The notes: generated by a model from the letters alone, not told the origin. Shown: positions 1 to 12,732, counted from the first letter of the stretch. The stretch: 64,000 bases of DNA from Pholis gunnellus (GCA_910591455.2 OU342817.1:19935390-19999389); one strand, 5' to 3'. A program made the numbers and translations.

Positions 1-385
1 GTGGAAAAGCCAAAGACAATATTCCTTTTTTTTTAAATTAATTTAATTCCTGATTCCATTTTTTATTGAAATTATTTATTTTCTACCTTATATTGATATG
101 TTATATCAATTTAATTATTACAATGTATCATTGAAGACAGAATAAAGAAGTTCAATGAATAATCAAGGTATTGAAATAAAAAGTGGCATCATTGAATAAC
201 AGAGCAGTGATTTCATTAAATGTCACTTTTTTACAAAGTGTATTGTTGTTACAGATATAATGTGATAATATGATAATTGTGTGCTGACTTGAAAGTGCAG
301 GTTTTTGCCTTCCATCGATTCTAACCCAGGCCAGTCCAAATTACAAAGAGCTGTAAAAAGATGGAAAACATTGACCCATACAGAT

Positions 386-767
386 ACAAATCGTCGCAAC
401 ATAACGTAACATTACGTAACAACATAACGTAACATAACAACATAATGTAAAAATGTGACATGACAACTTAACATAACCTTGTAATATAACAAAGTACCAT
501 AACGTTACGTAACAACATAATGTTACAACATAACGTAACAACATAACGTAAACAATGCAACATGACAACTTAATGTAACCATGTAATGTAACATAACATA
601 ACATCACAACATAACGTCACAACATAATGCACAAATGTGACATGATAACTTAATGTAACAACTTAATGTAACATCATAACAAAACAAAATAACGTAAAAA
701 ACACAACATGATAACTTAAAGTAACCTTATAATTTAACAACCTAACATAACAATATAATGTAAAAAT
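386..767. repeat. degenerate minisatellite (ACATAACGTAAC type), left half
   Basis: Dozens of imperfect short units built on ACATAACGTAAC, with variants carrying ATGTAA, run through this stretch. The same units resume at 1563 after a transposon insertion. Open frames here are artefacts of the repeat. Confidence 0.85.
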
Positions 768-1562
768 TTGTGCTGGGCAATGATAACAAATTTTAATTGC
801 AATTAATCGCATGATTTTTGTATGATTATTCGTGATTAATCGCATTGTTATGAGCAAAGTTCAATAATGAATTCAAAAGTAGTGTATGCTTTTATTTTAA
901 AAGTACTGCTATATGAACAAAAGGGCAATAACATTTGGTTTGCAAACACTTAAAACAAATAAGGTTATTTTTAACAGCAGTATTCCCTTTACACAGTAGC
1001 AGTTAAAATACAGTTATGATTCTGACAATAGATATTCAGCCGGTGTTCACAACTTTATCTTCATGTGTGTAATAGATGCATTTTGAAATATACACCTTGA
1101 AAACTGCAAACGTCATGTTTTTTTCCTATTTTCTACGTTTGTTAAATTCTCAGTAGCGATAACTAAATTATATGCTTATTATACATATTCCAAACAAAAA
1201 CACTTTAAAAACTCTAAAAAAATAATTGAAATTAATAATTTATTTTTTGCTATTTTTGCTATTTTGGTCAGACACATATGATTACCGTAATATGTGTGGT
1301 ATTTGTTAGAAATGTACGTTGGTGATAAGAAGCTGTACATGGAGGGACTTAGGTCCCAGGGGAATGTAGGTGAAGGAAACAGGAAGAGACGGAAGAGACG
1401 CCACACAAACAGCTGTTCACCGCTCGTTGCCCGGTTCTTGTGTTAAAAATGTCCGCTTAATAAAAAAAATAAAAAAGTGTGTTAACGCGCGATAAAATAA
1501 TTGTCGGCGTTAATTAATGAATGCGATAATACCATAATAACGCGTTAACTTGCCCAGCACTA
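768..1562. mobile_element. non-autonomous hAT element with 8-bp target duplication
   Basis: A 795-bp insert begins TTGTGCTGGGCAA and ends TTGCCCAGCACTA, so its termini are inverted repeats. It is flanked by an exact 8-bp direct repeat GTAAAAAT (760-767 and 1563-1570). An 8-bp duplication and short TIRs are typical of the hAT superfamily. The interior is AT-rich with no transposase, so it is a deletion derivative moved by another element. A relative with the same left end lies at 57207. Confidence 0.85.
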
Positions 1563-1755
1563 GTAAAAATGTAACCTGACAACCTGACAACATAACTTGT
1601 CAACATAACCTGACAACATGACCTGACAACATAACGTAATGTGACTACGTGATATAACAACATAAATAAACATCGTAAATAAATAACATCGTCCCTTAGA
1701 CGACTTCATGACATAATATAAAGTAACAAGCGTAATATTGATATGTAACATGCTT
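1563..1755. repeat. minisatellite, right half
   Basis: Continuation of the ACATAACGTAAC-type array interrupted by the hAT insertion. Units here are mostly CCTGACAACATAA variants. Confidence 0.75.
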
Positions 1756-3589
1756 TATTAAGTCAACGGTTAGTTTTATTTTCACGCAGGATAAGACCAG
1801 TGGTCTCCTTGGTGAAAAGCCTGTTTGTTTGAGCTACCCGCTGCATCTCCCACCCACGCTGTGTGGAATTTAGAACTCGTCATTTCCTGTATGCAAAAAG
1901 TTCCACAGTCAAACAAAAGAAATGTCCACATTCAACATTGCAATGGTTTTCGGAAAAGCAAAATGCAAAAGAAATTCTGCCAACAGGGCTGTAGTTATTA
2001 TATCTTTATGTAATTGTCTTTTATCTCCAAACCTATCATCTTGTCTGGAAAAAAACGTATTTAAGATTGATGCTCATTTCATCGCTTATACTTGTTTCCT
2101 CTAGTGCAGTCAGAGGTTCTGACAAAATCATAGAGTGTGTCTTTAAATTCCTAATACAATCACTCTCAGTTGTAATCAACTCACCAGGTTTTCATAATGA
2201 CTCACCAGCACACACAGTGCATGAGGCACCACCATTTTGTTTCATTTAGAAACGGCATGTCTCAGTGTTTCCTGTCAGTCATTATCAGTCTCTTTTGAAA
2301 TTTATATTTATTTTTGTTATTTTATTTTGTTATAAAGCTTTTCTTGGGGGTGTCCACCTATTGATTGATTCTTCCTGTTGGGGGAGGAAAGAATGAGTAA
2401 ACACTTCTAACCTCACTCTATCCGTTCTATAGATAGCAACACAATCCTATTACAATTATCCTGAAATGTCCTAGCAAGGGCTGCAGAGAGAAGACTCTCT
2501 GCACATGCTTCAGATACCTTGCCCCTGCGAGGACATTCAAGTTTAGCCTTTTGAACAGAGTCCCCCGTAGTCCATTTTCTAGGTGAGCCATCCTGTGAAA
2601 AGTAGGACTACTGGGGCTTCTAATCAGCCAAAACAGGAACAAATATGGCTGGTGCCGATCTCAAAGGTTCAATAATCACTTGTAACTTAAAACTGCAGTT
2701 GGTAACTTTCATAAAAATAACTTTTTCTCATGTTTGCTCAAACTGTCACTATATCCTGACAGAGGTAGATGAGACAGATAATCTGTGAAAAAACCAGGGG
2801 CCTCTGCCTCCTTTTAGATCTAATGGCATTTACAAGTTTCCACCACGCCCGAAGAAAAACAGCCAATTAGAGCCGAGTTACAAACTGTAGCTATAAATAT
2901 GTAGTACAACTATAACTCACTCTATTCTCATTTTACTCAGCAAGTTGCAAAATATTCAGCAGTTGACACACAAGAGACAGACAGAGAAGGGAATACTGAC
3001 GTCACAGAAAAAAAACAATAGTTCAACAGAAATCTCATTCAAAATGATCACTATTGGTAAATTGGATTTTAAAGAGATATTCCAGGGATTTAGTATTGCT
3101 CTCTTATTATTTCGGGGGACTCACATGGGACAGATTAAAAAAAGTAAATTATGCAACAGAAGCCAAAACCTTCAGTTTGTAAGAAAGGCTTGTACATGTG
3201 TAGTCTCCAAGACCACGGTGAGCTAATCCTGATGCCATAACCATGACATCATCAGGGATATTTTCTCAGACTTGACAAAGCTCCGCCAGAGATACAGAAA
3301 AAACATTATACAACTGTTTTCACTTGCTGAGGAGCACTAACAATAACTATAAAACTTGGCCATATTCACAAAGGATCCTAAATCACTAAGAGTCCTCCTA
3401 CATGTCATTAAATCCTGTATTTATGTATTAATTGCAGTTGGTGATTAATTGATGTGCACTTAATGAACTGTTAAACAAACTGTGGACAGAGGAGCATAAT
3501 TTGTTTTGATAAATTCTGTCACTGCTATTAACTCTATTTTTCCTGTTAGTAATATTTTTCTAGTATTATTTTAAATAAATTTTCTTATG

Positions 3590-4359
3590 AAAAATATATC
3601 GCTTAGTAGTCCTAAGACTTAATGCACATCTGCTTATCGGCCGCAAACGTCGCCCCGCTCGGGCATGGTCCCCGTGGAGTCCTCCTCGTGGTGACTCGCC
3701 AAATGTTGTTGTTTTTTCCCGTGGATGAGCCGCTTCTTTGACTTTACCTAACGGCTGGCTCAGTAACTGTTCTCTATCTGACTCGTGGTGAGACACCACA
3801 GGATCTCACTGTTAGGAACTCAGTAAGGAACACCCACAGAACATAAGAGAGATTGGATTTTCTTCAGTTCACGCAGATTTATTTGCATCACAAAGTATAC
3901 AAGTAAACCGAGCTGTCCGGTGTCAACTAACTTCACAATAGCATTGTTCATTATTTTATACCTCCATTCTACCCTAAGTGTCTCCCCCCTTCGGCGATGT
4001 CCTCCTCCTCCTTTGAACTTTCACCTAGACAAGTTACACTGTGCACCTCGGACAAGTCATAACAGAGGGTTTTTTGATTAATCATAGTCTCCTCCCCCAC
4101 TAGTCTTCTCCTGATTCCACCTCTGGCCGCCCGTCACAGCGACCGGCTCTTATCTTTTCCCTCCATTAGAAATCTTGCCCTACTTGTTCATCTACGTCAT
4201 CCCCCCTCTACCTTCACCCGGACTCCAAGGCTCCCTGTCTCAGTGACGTGAATAACATATGACAATGATACAGGCCATTATCACAGGATGAATGTGAATA
4301 TACATGGCAACATTTCAAATGATGGAGATGATTGATTGCACACAAATATACTTCCCACA
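3590..4359 (-). mobile_element. retroelement LTR plus leader (5' end fragment)
   Basis: Read on the minus strand, an LTR-like block runs from TGTGGGAAG at 4359 to CAACAACA at 3704 (about 656 bp, TG...CA). After two bases comes TGGCGAGTCACCACGAGG (3701-3684), which looks like a primer-binding site; it resembles the complement of a tRNA-Arg 3' end with a short insertion, which is inference. Leader sequence then runs to about 3590, where the element stops. A second, diverged LTR of the same family lies at 23561-24184 in + orientation with a polypurine tract before it. No gag or pol is present in either place. Confidence 0.7.
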
Positions 4360-4791
4360 GTATCATAGAGCTGTGCAGACTCTCATCTCCTGTCTAATTG
4401 GATTGTACGATAAATTGGTGAGCCTTATCAAATGGGCATCATCAAAATATGGGAGTCCCCTGGACTGCTTCTAACTTTTCTTAGAATTCAAAGTTTTTGT
4501 GAAAAACTCTAAGACCAAACATTTTGTACTGATACAGCTCTTATTTTTAAGAATTTATCCCAACTTGGCCAATTAAGAGCTAATTTTAGCCTTGGGTTGC
4601 TTTGTGAATACACTCCCTGTTCTTTTCAGCATTTATGCATCCAGATTCAGATCACAAGAGAGAAAATGGCCCCAATTGTGACTTCGTTTGTCTTGTTGAT
4701 TTTACCAAAAGCACTTTGCATGAAACACTTGCTCAAGAACATGTGGCACAGCAAGTACAGCGTCAACAAATTAAAATGTTTTTTAAAAAAA

Positions 4792-4893
4792 ATGTTGCGA
4801 GCGAGAGGGAAGTCTGGGTCGGCCTGCTTGGCCTGCTGCCACCGCGACCCGACCCCGGATAAGCGGAGGAATATGGATGGATGGATGGATTAA
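4792..4893 (+). mobile_element. Rex3/RTE-like LINE, extreme 3' end
   Basis: This 100-bp fragment matches the reverse complement of the LINE at the right edge of the window (63369-63470) and ends in a GATG tetranucleotide tail at 4875-4890, the usual 3' tail of fish Rex3-type elements. It is a severely 5'-truncated insertion. Confidence 0.8.
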
Positions 4894-6742
4894 TGAGAAT
4901 ATTACTCATGAAGTGTGAGGTTTGCAGCCATAGTGCTCTTCATTAGACTGTTTTGCAATCAGAGGTCATGAGTAGAAGATGATTAGGAGGCGACTGTCAC
5001 TATGCGTTACACAAGACAGCTTTCACAGCTAAATCATCTTAAGAGCACTGGATGAAAAGTGACGTTTTCTGACTTTTCCTCTAGTGCCACCCTCAGGACA
5101 AACATATTTTGCACGCTGTTGGGGCTCTAAGGAGCGCTAAATCATAAGCATGTTGCTGATTGAGTCTAACATATCTGTACAGTGGCATGTAATGAGCACT
5201 GCAGATACTAGGGTTTTCTTCTTATTTATGTACATAGCTTTATCATGTCGATCCTTAAAAATTGTCTTGTGGTGATCAGTGTGACATGAAAGCAGTCATG
5301 ATTCCTGGTCATAAGTCCCTGTCTGAACGATGCACATCATAGTGCCAGGAGACCAGGAGTGCAATATAATTGTAGAATACTGTAGTAGCATCTCATATCA
5401 ATTGACTTTGCAGACTTGCAGGGAAAAAAAGGACAGTAAATAAAAAACACTAAAAGAATCCGAACCCTATCTTCTTTAAAATGTATATGGATAATAGCAT
5501 GGTCCACGTGATGATCACTTATATATATATCTTTGAGATTTAGTGATGATGTAACAAAATCAAATAACCACATTCCAAAGGTTGGACTAAGGCCCCCCGT
5601 AAACTTGAACAAAAAGTATTTGTTGGCAATTGTAAAAAAGGAAAATGCTTGAATATTTGTTTAGAGTGTTTGTCATTGGGTTATCATTTATTTAGATATA
5701 GGGCTCTACAGATAAAATAAATATATACTGTGCACTGTATTCTAATGTAGCAAACATTTTCAGAAAAAGACTATGCTCGCAGTGTTGTTAGCAGTGTTGC
5801 TAGATTGGGTGGTTTTCCACCAAAGTGGAGTACTTTCTCTTTGATTGGCCAGGCAAAAAGTTTTGGGTTGGCTTAGAATAATTTAGGTGACTTTTTGTAC
5901 CATTCGGGTACTATCCCTCAATGAAAATGTAGACTTTGTTCGAGTGAATCACCCCTTGCCTTCAGTAAGCCCTACTTATGCCGAGTGATATGTAAATGAC
6001 ATTTACCTGTAATACAACTAGGCTGAAATGTTTTCATTTTCAAATTATAATTTACTAAATCTTTCATAAAACACTTGTAAAAGTTTCCTATGGTATTAGA
6101 AATACTAAGTCTCAGAAATTTGGTGCAGAAAAGTTTTTGGTATAATAGTTGCGCATTTTGGTTCACCTAATAAAACAGAAGACCAGAGGCACATTGTAGG
6201 ACTCTTTATTTTGGTGGGTTTGAGGCACTGATTTGGCTACTAGGTGTCACTCAAATGTTATATTAGTTGTAGGGCTTTTTCGTAATAAACTAAAGTGGAA
6301 GGAAAATTGATATTTCCATTTAAATTTGCCATTAGATGAAAAGTCATGGGATCACTAAAGTAATTTAATTTCATCCTGTGGGGAACAGAAACATTTGTAT
6401 AAAATTAGATAGATTTGACTTTTAACCAAAACTGATGAAAAGTCAAGGGGATCCCCAAAGTCATTAGGACTCATCCTCTGGGGAATATGACAAACCATTC
6501 AACAGTTGTGGAGACATTTCAATTTGAACCAGCCCGTGGACAGGTCGGCCGGCATTGCCGTCTATAGAGCTATGCAGCTACGGGGTCTAAAAACACTCAC
6601 AGGACTAGCTTGTTGCATGCCATACTTGCAAACAGGTTTGACCGAGAATCACATGCTCTGCATCATTTGATTTGTCTTTGTACAGATATGGAGTTATGTA
6701 CTGTATGATACAGTAACCCACAATCTTGTCTTTGTCTTGCAG

Positions 6743-8743
6743 GTCCTGGCTATGATCTCCATCCTATTCATCATCATTTCCACCATCTCATTGTCCCTAA
6801 ACACCCTGCCGGAACTCCAGGTGGTAGATGAATTTGGCCAGTTCAATGACAACCCAAGCTTAGCCCATGTGGAAGCTGTCTGCATTGCCTGGTTCACCAT
6901 GGAGTACGTACTACGCCTGCTCTCAGCACCCGACAAGTGGGATTTCATCAAAGCACCACTAAACATCATTGATTTGCTGGCTATCCTTCCTTACTATGTG
7001 ACCCTTTGCCTAACTGAGTCAAACAAGAATGTAATGCAGTTCCAAAACGTGCGTCGTGTGGTCCAGATCTTCCGAATTATGAGAATCCTGAGAATCCTGA
7101 AGCTGGCCAGGCACTCAACAGGACTCCAGTCTTTGGGCTTCACTTTGCGAAGAAGCTATAACGAGTTGGGTTTACTGATCCTCTTCTTAGCTATGGGCAT
7201 TATGATCTTCTCTAGCTTGGTGTTCTTTGCTGAGAAGGACGAGGATGCCACCAAATTCACAAGTATCCCTGCCTCCTTCTGGTGGGCTACCATTACTATG
7301 ACCACTGTTGGTTATGGAGACATCTACCCACAAACCCTGCTGGGCAAGATTGTAGGAGGACTATGCTGCATAGCAGGTGTGTTGGTCATTGCCCTTCCCA
7401 TCCCAATCATTGTCAACAACTTCTCTGAGTTCTATCGAGAGCAGAAGAGGCAAGAGAAGGCCATCAAGAGGAGGGAAGCTCTTGAAAGAGCAAAACGGAG
7501 TGGAAGCATTATTTCCATTAACCTAAAGGATGCGTTTGCACGCAGTATGGAACTTACAGATGTGTTGGTGGAAAAGAGAGAGGACGCTAAGTGTCCTGTG
7601 GACAATAACCTGTCACCCAGCCGCTGGAGCTACCACAAACAATACTCCAATACAGAAGTGGGTAGCCCAGGCAAGTCCCAACATTCTCAATACCTGGAAG
7701 TGGCTCAGCAAGGCTCCCCTGAACGAGTCAAGCCATTGTCTAATAAAACTACCCCTCAAAAGCTCAATGCAAAACAGCTGGAAGACGCTTACAATAAGAG
7801 AGCAGCCACACAGAAGCAGCAAGAGAAAGATATAGATAAGCAGATGGAGACGAAAGCATTGACTTCCACTCAAGCACTACAAACTACACCTGAAGTCAGC
7901 ACTACCAGCAAATTCTCCAATGTGGCTGATGATTTTACAATGGAAAGAGGAGAAAGAAGTTGTCTGCTCCCCAGTGCTGAAGGACGTGAAACTGGTGCTA
8001 GATACCAGCACATCCCCCCTCCCTTGGATCTAAGTCAGATCAGCAGCATGGAGGTGAACAGGGTCACTGACCTCCAGCCACTGGCCATTATTAAAGAGGG
8101 TTTGTATGAGTTTGTGTCCACTCCTCGAGGAAGTGTGACTGGAGATGTGGGTTCGGTGCAACAGAACGTGGAAAGCTTTGGGGTGACCGACAGCTCCATG
8201 CAAGATCAAAAGACAAGAGCCCTCAAGGTTGACTTCATTGGATCCCAAGATGATGTGCTCATGGCGGTGATGACACCTGTAGGAACCCCAGCCTCTACTG
8301 GCGCAGCCAAGTTTGCTCAACTACTTTCCGAAGACATCATGCCCAGGTTTTCTCCTTCTCCTAACTCAGTAACCCAGGAAGCTAAGTCTCCGCTGGCAAT
8401 CCTGCAATCTCCATTTCTGGCTCAGCAATCTGTCAGTCCAAGTCCTAACTCCCAGGGGGGAGGTGAGGGCTCAGCAGCCAGGAGCTTAGAAGGTGAAGGG
8501 CAGCTCACAGGCTTAAAGCACCAGGGGAAGAATCACATGGAAAGGTCTGCTGTCGGCTCCGGGAGCAGTGCTAGTCCACTGTCGTCTAAAGCCAGCCCGT
8601 TTAACTGCACCCAGGAGTTAGTAACTATGGATGCAGGAGATAAAGGAGAAGGAAGGGGGGGAGCAGAACAGAGTGGGGAGAAACAAGAAAACCACATTGT
8701 TCTGCAGAGAAGCGCGACTCCACCGTGTGAAACAAGCATGTGA
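6743..8743 (+). CDS. kcnb2: Voltage-gated K+ channel Kv2 subunit, last coding exon (kcnb2-like)
   Basis: This exon encodes 666 residues of a delayed-rectifier potassium channel in the plasma membrane. It is entered in phase 0 after an AG acceptor at 6741-6742. In order it shows the rest of S1, S2-S3, the arginine-rich S4 (about 7052-7120), S5, the pore with filter TVGYGD (7304-7321), and S6 with the Kv2-type PIP motif and VNNF, then a long cytoplasmic tail. Ending the T1 part on a previous exon and starting here in S1 matches the two-coding-exon layout of KCNB genes. The tail start (ARSMELTDVLVEK) and the final ETSM fit KCNB2 better than KCNB1. The membrane part is almost invariant, while the tail is strongly diverged; the clustering/FFAT-like motif is poorly preserved (7910-7936). 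No frameshift or internal stop is present. The N-terminal T1 exon is outside the window. Confidence 0.93.
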   Translation, partial: VLAMISILFIIISTISLSLNTLPELQVVDEFGQFNDNPSLAHVEAVCIAWFTMEYVLRLLSAPDKWDFIKAPLNIIDLLAILPYYVTLCLTESNKNVMQFQNVRRVVQIFRIMRILRILKLARHSTGLQSLGFTLRRSYNELGLLILFLAMGIMIFSSLVFFAEKDEDATKFTSIPASFWWATITMTTVGYGDIYPQTLLGKIVGGLCCIAGVLVIALPIPIIVNNFSEFYREQKRQEKAIKRREALERAKRSGSIISINLKDAFARSMELTDVLVEKREDAKCPVDNNLSPSRWSYHKQYSNTEVGSPGKSQHSQYLEVAQQGSPERVKPLSNKTTPQKLNAKQLEDAYNKRAATQKQQEKDIDKQMETKALTSTQALQTTPEVSTTSKFSNVADDFTMERGERSCLLPSAEGRETGARYQHIPPPLDLSQISSMEVNRVTDLQPLAIIKEGLYEFVSTPRGSVTGDVGSVQQNVESFGVTDSSMQDQKTRALKVDFIGSQDDVLMAVMTPVGTPASTGAAKFAQLLSEDIMPRFSPSPNSVTQEAKSPLAILQSPFLAQQSVSPSPNSQGGGEGSAARSLEGEGQLTGLKHQGKNHMERSAVGSGSSASPLSSKASPFNCTQELVTMDAGDKGEGRGGAEQSGEKQENHIVLQRSATPPCETSM

Positions 8744-11700
8744 ACCAGAGAAGAGCTCACAGACAGATACACCAAATAGATGAGTTATGAAAAAAGGGGG
8801 ATGACGGGATGGATGCCAGCAACTACCCAGAACAAACCGCAACAAATATTGCCTAGTGTGAGCACTGTACCTGTTGACAAAGACAATGTGGAAACACAAC
8901 AAAACAGTTGTTGTAGTTTTTCTGGATGTCACATCCTACAAGACTTTTGGGATCTCATCTCTTTTTTGACAAGCACTTCCATCCAGAAACAGACATCTCT
9001 GCAGTGTTGTTATTATTATCACATTGAAGGAAGTCAGAAGCACATGCCCACTGTCTGGGTACTATCGGAAAGACACTGTCTCGTGTCAGTGATAATTGAC
9101 TTATTCTTTGTAGACCAAACTGATATGCTGCAGTGCAAAACAGTGACAACTGATACATATTTTAGGGCTCAGATGTGAGCATAAACGAAGCCTTGTGTGA
9201 ATGAGGGTTTTGACGACTATCCTGAGAGTTTTTGTGTACAGCTCGACAGTTTCCTATTGCTTGCTATTTAGGCGTATTTCTAATGATGGATTAATAACAC
9301 CTAAGAAAGGCAGAGGGTGGAAGGAAGTCATATTTTTTACAATTGTCTTAGCAAAATTCATCTTTGAAAATATGTATCTTTAGTCTTTAATCTGTATTGT
9401 GGGTATGGCTTACTCACCATTCTCTTAATCAAGGTATTACGTCATTGTAATGATACCCAGCTAAAACAGCACTTGTATCACTACATTGGACACAAATAGC
9501 ATTGTATAGTCCAAGATGACATATGCATCTGCTGTATCCTGAACACTGCTATGTGTCTCAGTACTTCAACAATGTCATTTTTCAGATTTTTGCTTTTAAT
9601 TTTTGTCTCTCCTTTGTCTACAATACCTGAAACAGGATCTTGAAGGTGAAAAGGGAATAGAATAGGGATGCAAAGGCTATCGTATCTACTGCTAGACCAC
9701 TGTTTGTACACACCTCTAGAATGAAAAAATAAATAAAAAATGAAACAACTTAGGAAACAGACCTATATACTCTTAAGGAGACAGGTGAAATTATCAGATA
9801 TAAAGACAGAGAGGAAAGCGCACAAGGACAGGGGACAAGTTCAAGTCCCTGCTCAGGGGCTCCTCCTTCAGTGTCATGGATTTCTACACTGAATGTGTAA
9901 TAACAGGCTGATGAGGCTTGACCCATTCTAAAGGAACCTCCAAACATGGCTGAGAAGTGTGACCTTCTTTGCCCATCTTTTATCAAAATATTGACGGGCC
10001 ACTTGCTTAATGGTGTGTTCAGACAGCCCTCCTGAATTTAGGAGGTTGACGAAGAGCGCCTAAACATACAATCTGTTTTAGTCTCTGTGAGACTGCTGTC
10101 TTATTAAAGGATAATTCAGGTTGATCACAACTTGGGTCTAGTTTTGACATTAATTTATATTGGTAATAATAAAACACTCGACATTCTAATAACAGAGATC
10201 TGGAAACACTGTGACATCTATAAAAAGACCAACAGGTCAAGAAACACGAGCAGTCAAACTATCAGAGAGGTTGGAAACAAACCAACATGCTAGTCAGACA
10301 TATTTGGAGGAGAAAACAAAGACAAATATCCCCTAAACATCCATCACAGTTTACAGACCTACCACATGTAAGCCTCGGATATACTCCCTATCGGAGTATA
10401 TGCTACTTTCTATAGTCCGTATTCCACACATGCGCAGTAGATCACTACGCTACCACTTATAGCATAGTGTAGTGTCTGCGCAGCAAATTGGGGGTATATG
10501 CGAATGTCCCCACAGAGCCTACAAAAGATTTTCATCACACAGACCCTGGCGGACCATTGCATACTTGCGGATGTGGAAAGCATAATATCAGCTTTAGGCC
10601 TTCAGTATGCTTCAAACAGAGTACCTGTCTAACTTGAATGGGGGAGGAGGCTGCATCCAACCATATGGTAACTTTTCCAAATTGCCAACCCGACAATCAC
10701 TTCCGCAGAGAGGATGGCTTTCCCCCTGCCTTCTAGTGTGACCATTCAGAACTGAAGAAAAACACTTTTGTTGTACAAACCAGTTTCTTTCAGTTTTACC
10801 TCCAAATTAAGTGGTTTAGCTAATCTGGAACTGTTGGTTTGTTTCTAACCCGTCTGATTATCTGACTGCGTTTTTATTGACTTGTCAGACTTAGTTCTAG
10901 CATTGTCGCCATGTTTCCAGAAATCAGCAAGTAATGTTATCATAAACAATAGGAAAGATGGACAAAACTACAGATATAAGACCAAGTGGTACACAAATAC
11001 ACTATCCTTTGAGAAAGGAGGTGCAGGTTCAACCTACTGCCCTTCAGGCTACACCTTTGGAACCCACTGAGGGAGGAGGCCCCTGAATTGAAGTGACTCC
11101 ACACAGTTTGTACTGCTCTTCCCAATGTATATTCATTTATGATGGCTGGGGGGGGGAGTGTGTCTGTGCGTGGCTGCTGATTGTATTGTGAAGGTAGTGT
11201 AAGAGTGCCCTCTACAGGCATTATTCAGGCACTTGAATGAAAGGACCTGATGCCTCTTTAGCACTGTGTAATCTTATTTAATGGATATAGTTGTATTAGA
11301 TCAGCTGTGCATTAATGTTAATGCTTGCTGACACGTTCAAACACGTACATTTAATTGTGTGCACAATGTATTACTCACACACAGTGCAAAGACAAGTCAT
11401 CAGAAAGTGAAACATGAATTCTAAGTGTGTTCCAAGTATACTTACTCTTTCTAGATGAATATGTCATATTTTTGTTTGCAGTTAAAACAAATGAATTGCA
11501 CTTTTTATAAGAGAAACTTGGAGCTGTGTATTGTTAACATCTCAGTTCATTTTAAAAAAGGGTGCCTTTTCATAAAAAGACAATTTATGAGAAGATGAAA
11601 AAAAAACCTGTATATTATGGCCAGATTTGTTTTTGTTCTTATTTTTTCTTGTTTATCTCTATTTAGCTGATATGTTGATATGCAAATCCTCTGATTCTCA

Positions 11701-12600
11701 AGTTTTGCATACCTTTACTGCTTTGTGTTCTCTAAATCAACTTCAATCAGTCATCTAAGATTTCATGCAACATAGCTTACAGTTCTAACCTCACTGTGCC
11801 AGGAAATTAATTTTTTTGTGGAAAGCAGTGGCTTTGGTTATGCTCAGTAGTGACTTCAGCTTGGATCAGTTTGGTGCTGCAGCACTGTACTAAATGGACA
11901 CACAGTGACATGTAATAGGTGTTGGGTAACCACAACAAAGAAAGTCGCCACCCCAACATGTGGACAAATAACAAAGAACTCCTTTTTTATAGGTCCTGTA
12001 AGTGGAAAGTGTTGGGGAGCGCTAATTCCTCATTTTACTTACACTGTTTTGTGGGAGCCAATATCCCAAGCAGGTCAGTCAAGGCTGTTGATTAAATAAG
12101 AGTGCTTCACTGGGCACAGCGTGATCTCACTGGAAATCCCTTCAAATGATAATGGAGAATATTTTGACATTGTGAAGCACAATGCAGCTAAGGGTGACAA
12201 ATGCTACCCTTATGAAAAATAACCTGTAAATAAGCTTCCGAAATTCTTCCACGTGGTCATGACATATTGTTTTGATCAGATGTGGCTCTGTGGTACAGAA
12301 AAGTGTTGCTTTTTCACTGCTGCAGATCAGTGAATATAGAGACAGAGACCACGGCCAACGAAGGGAAAAAACGATTAATGCTGCTTTTAGAGTGCTGCCA
12401 GAATGAGTCCTTTCAGCACGTCAAAGAATTATTTTAGCACCCTGTGTCTACCAGGGAAGCAGTTGATACCTAAAATGATGATGGGACAAAGTTAGCTGTC
12501 AGCGAGCTAATGTTAGCTGTGTGTTAGCAAGTTACTGTAGTTAGCTAAGGCATTGGCAAACACAATACTGCATAGCTTTCTAATGTGACATTATCCACTA
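8744..12600 (+). other. kcnb2 3' UTR and downstream intergenic DNA
   Basis: No coding potential is visible after the TGA at 8741-8743. AT-rich sequence with a candidate polyadenylation signal AATAAA at 9728-9733 makes the first kilobase or so likely 3' UTR. The remainder to 12600 has short stop-bounded frames only. A region near 10370-10500 is rich in local inverted repeats (for example TATACTCC...GGAGTATA) but I cannot assign it. Confidence 0.5.
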
Positions 12601-12618
12601 CAACACACGTTGCATGCC

Positions 12619-12732
12619 TCATGTCTTATTGCCTGTATCTTCAGCTCTTCGGTTCGGAAGCTTGTACAAACTTAGATCTGGGTTCTTCACTCTGTTGGTA
12701 GTGCATCCCACCACACAGCAGCTTTTAGGCAT
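12619..12732 (-). pseudogene. THAP zinc-finger N-terminal fragment
   Basis: On the minus strand an ATG at 12732 opens MPKSCCVVGCTTN followed by SLYKLPN, which is the start of a THAP DNA-binding domain (C-x(2-4)-C pair, then the conserved F/Y-x-x-P segment). The match stops after about 27 residues and the frame terminates at 12619, so the second half of the domain (its C-x2-H ligands and AVPTIF-type end) is missing. It could be a relic of a P-element-like/THAP transposase or a retained first exon whose partner is not visible; a relic is more likely. Confidence 0.55.

Larger units (their letters stand above)
1..6742 (+). other. kcnb2: kcnb2 intron upstream of its last coding exon
   Basis: The coding sequence starting at 6743 enters in the first membrane helix of a Kv2 channel, so the T1 domain lies on an earlier exon and this stretch must be intron. 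The acceptor is a pyrimidine-rich TTTGTCTTGCAG ending at 6742. The mobile elements and repeats in it are listed separately. I see no gene, RNA or obvious regulatory structure in 1-385, 1760-3590 or 4900-6740, which are AT-rich and full of stop codons. The exon carrying T1 is outside the window. Confidence 0.75.

Noticed and set aside
341..857. Minus-strand frames rich in Cys, Tyr and Leu over the ACATAACGTAAC array
   Set aside because: Repeat translation artefact of a minisatellite.
8618..8932. Minus-strand frames overlapping the end of the Kv2 exon
   Set aside because: Shadows of the channel coding sequence and its UTR, with no homology.
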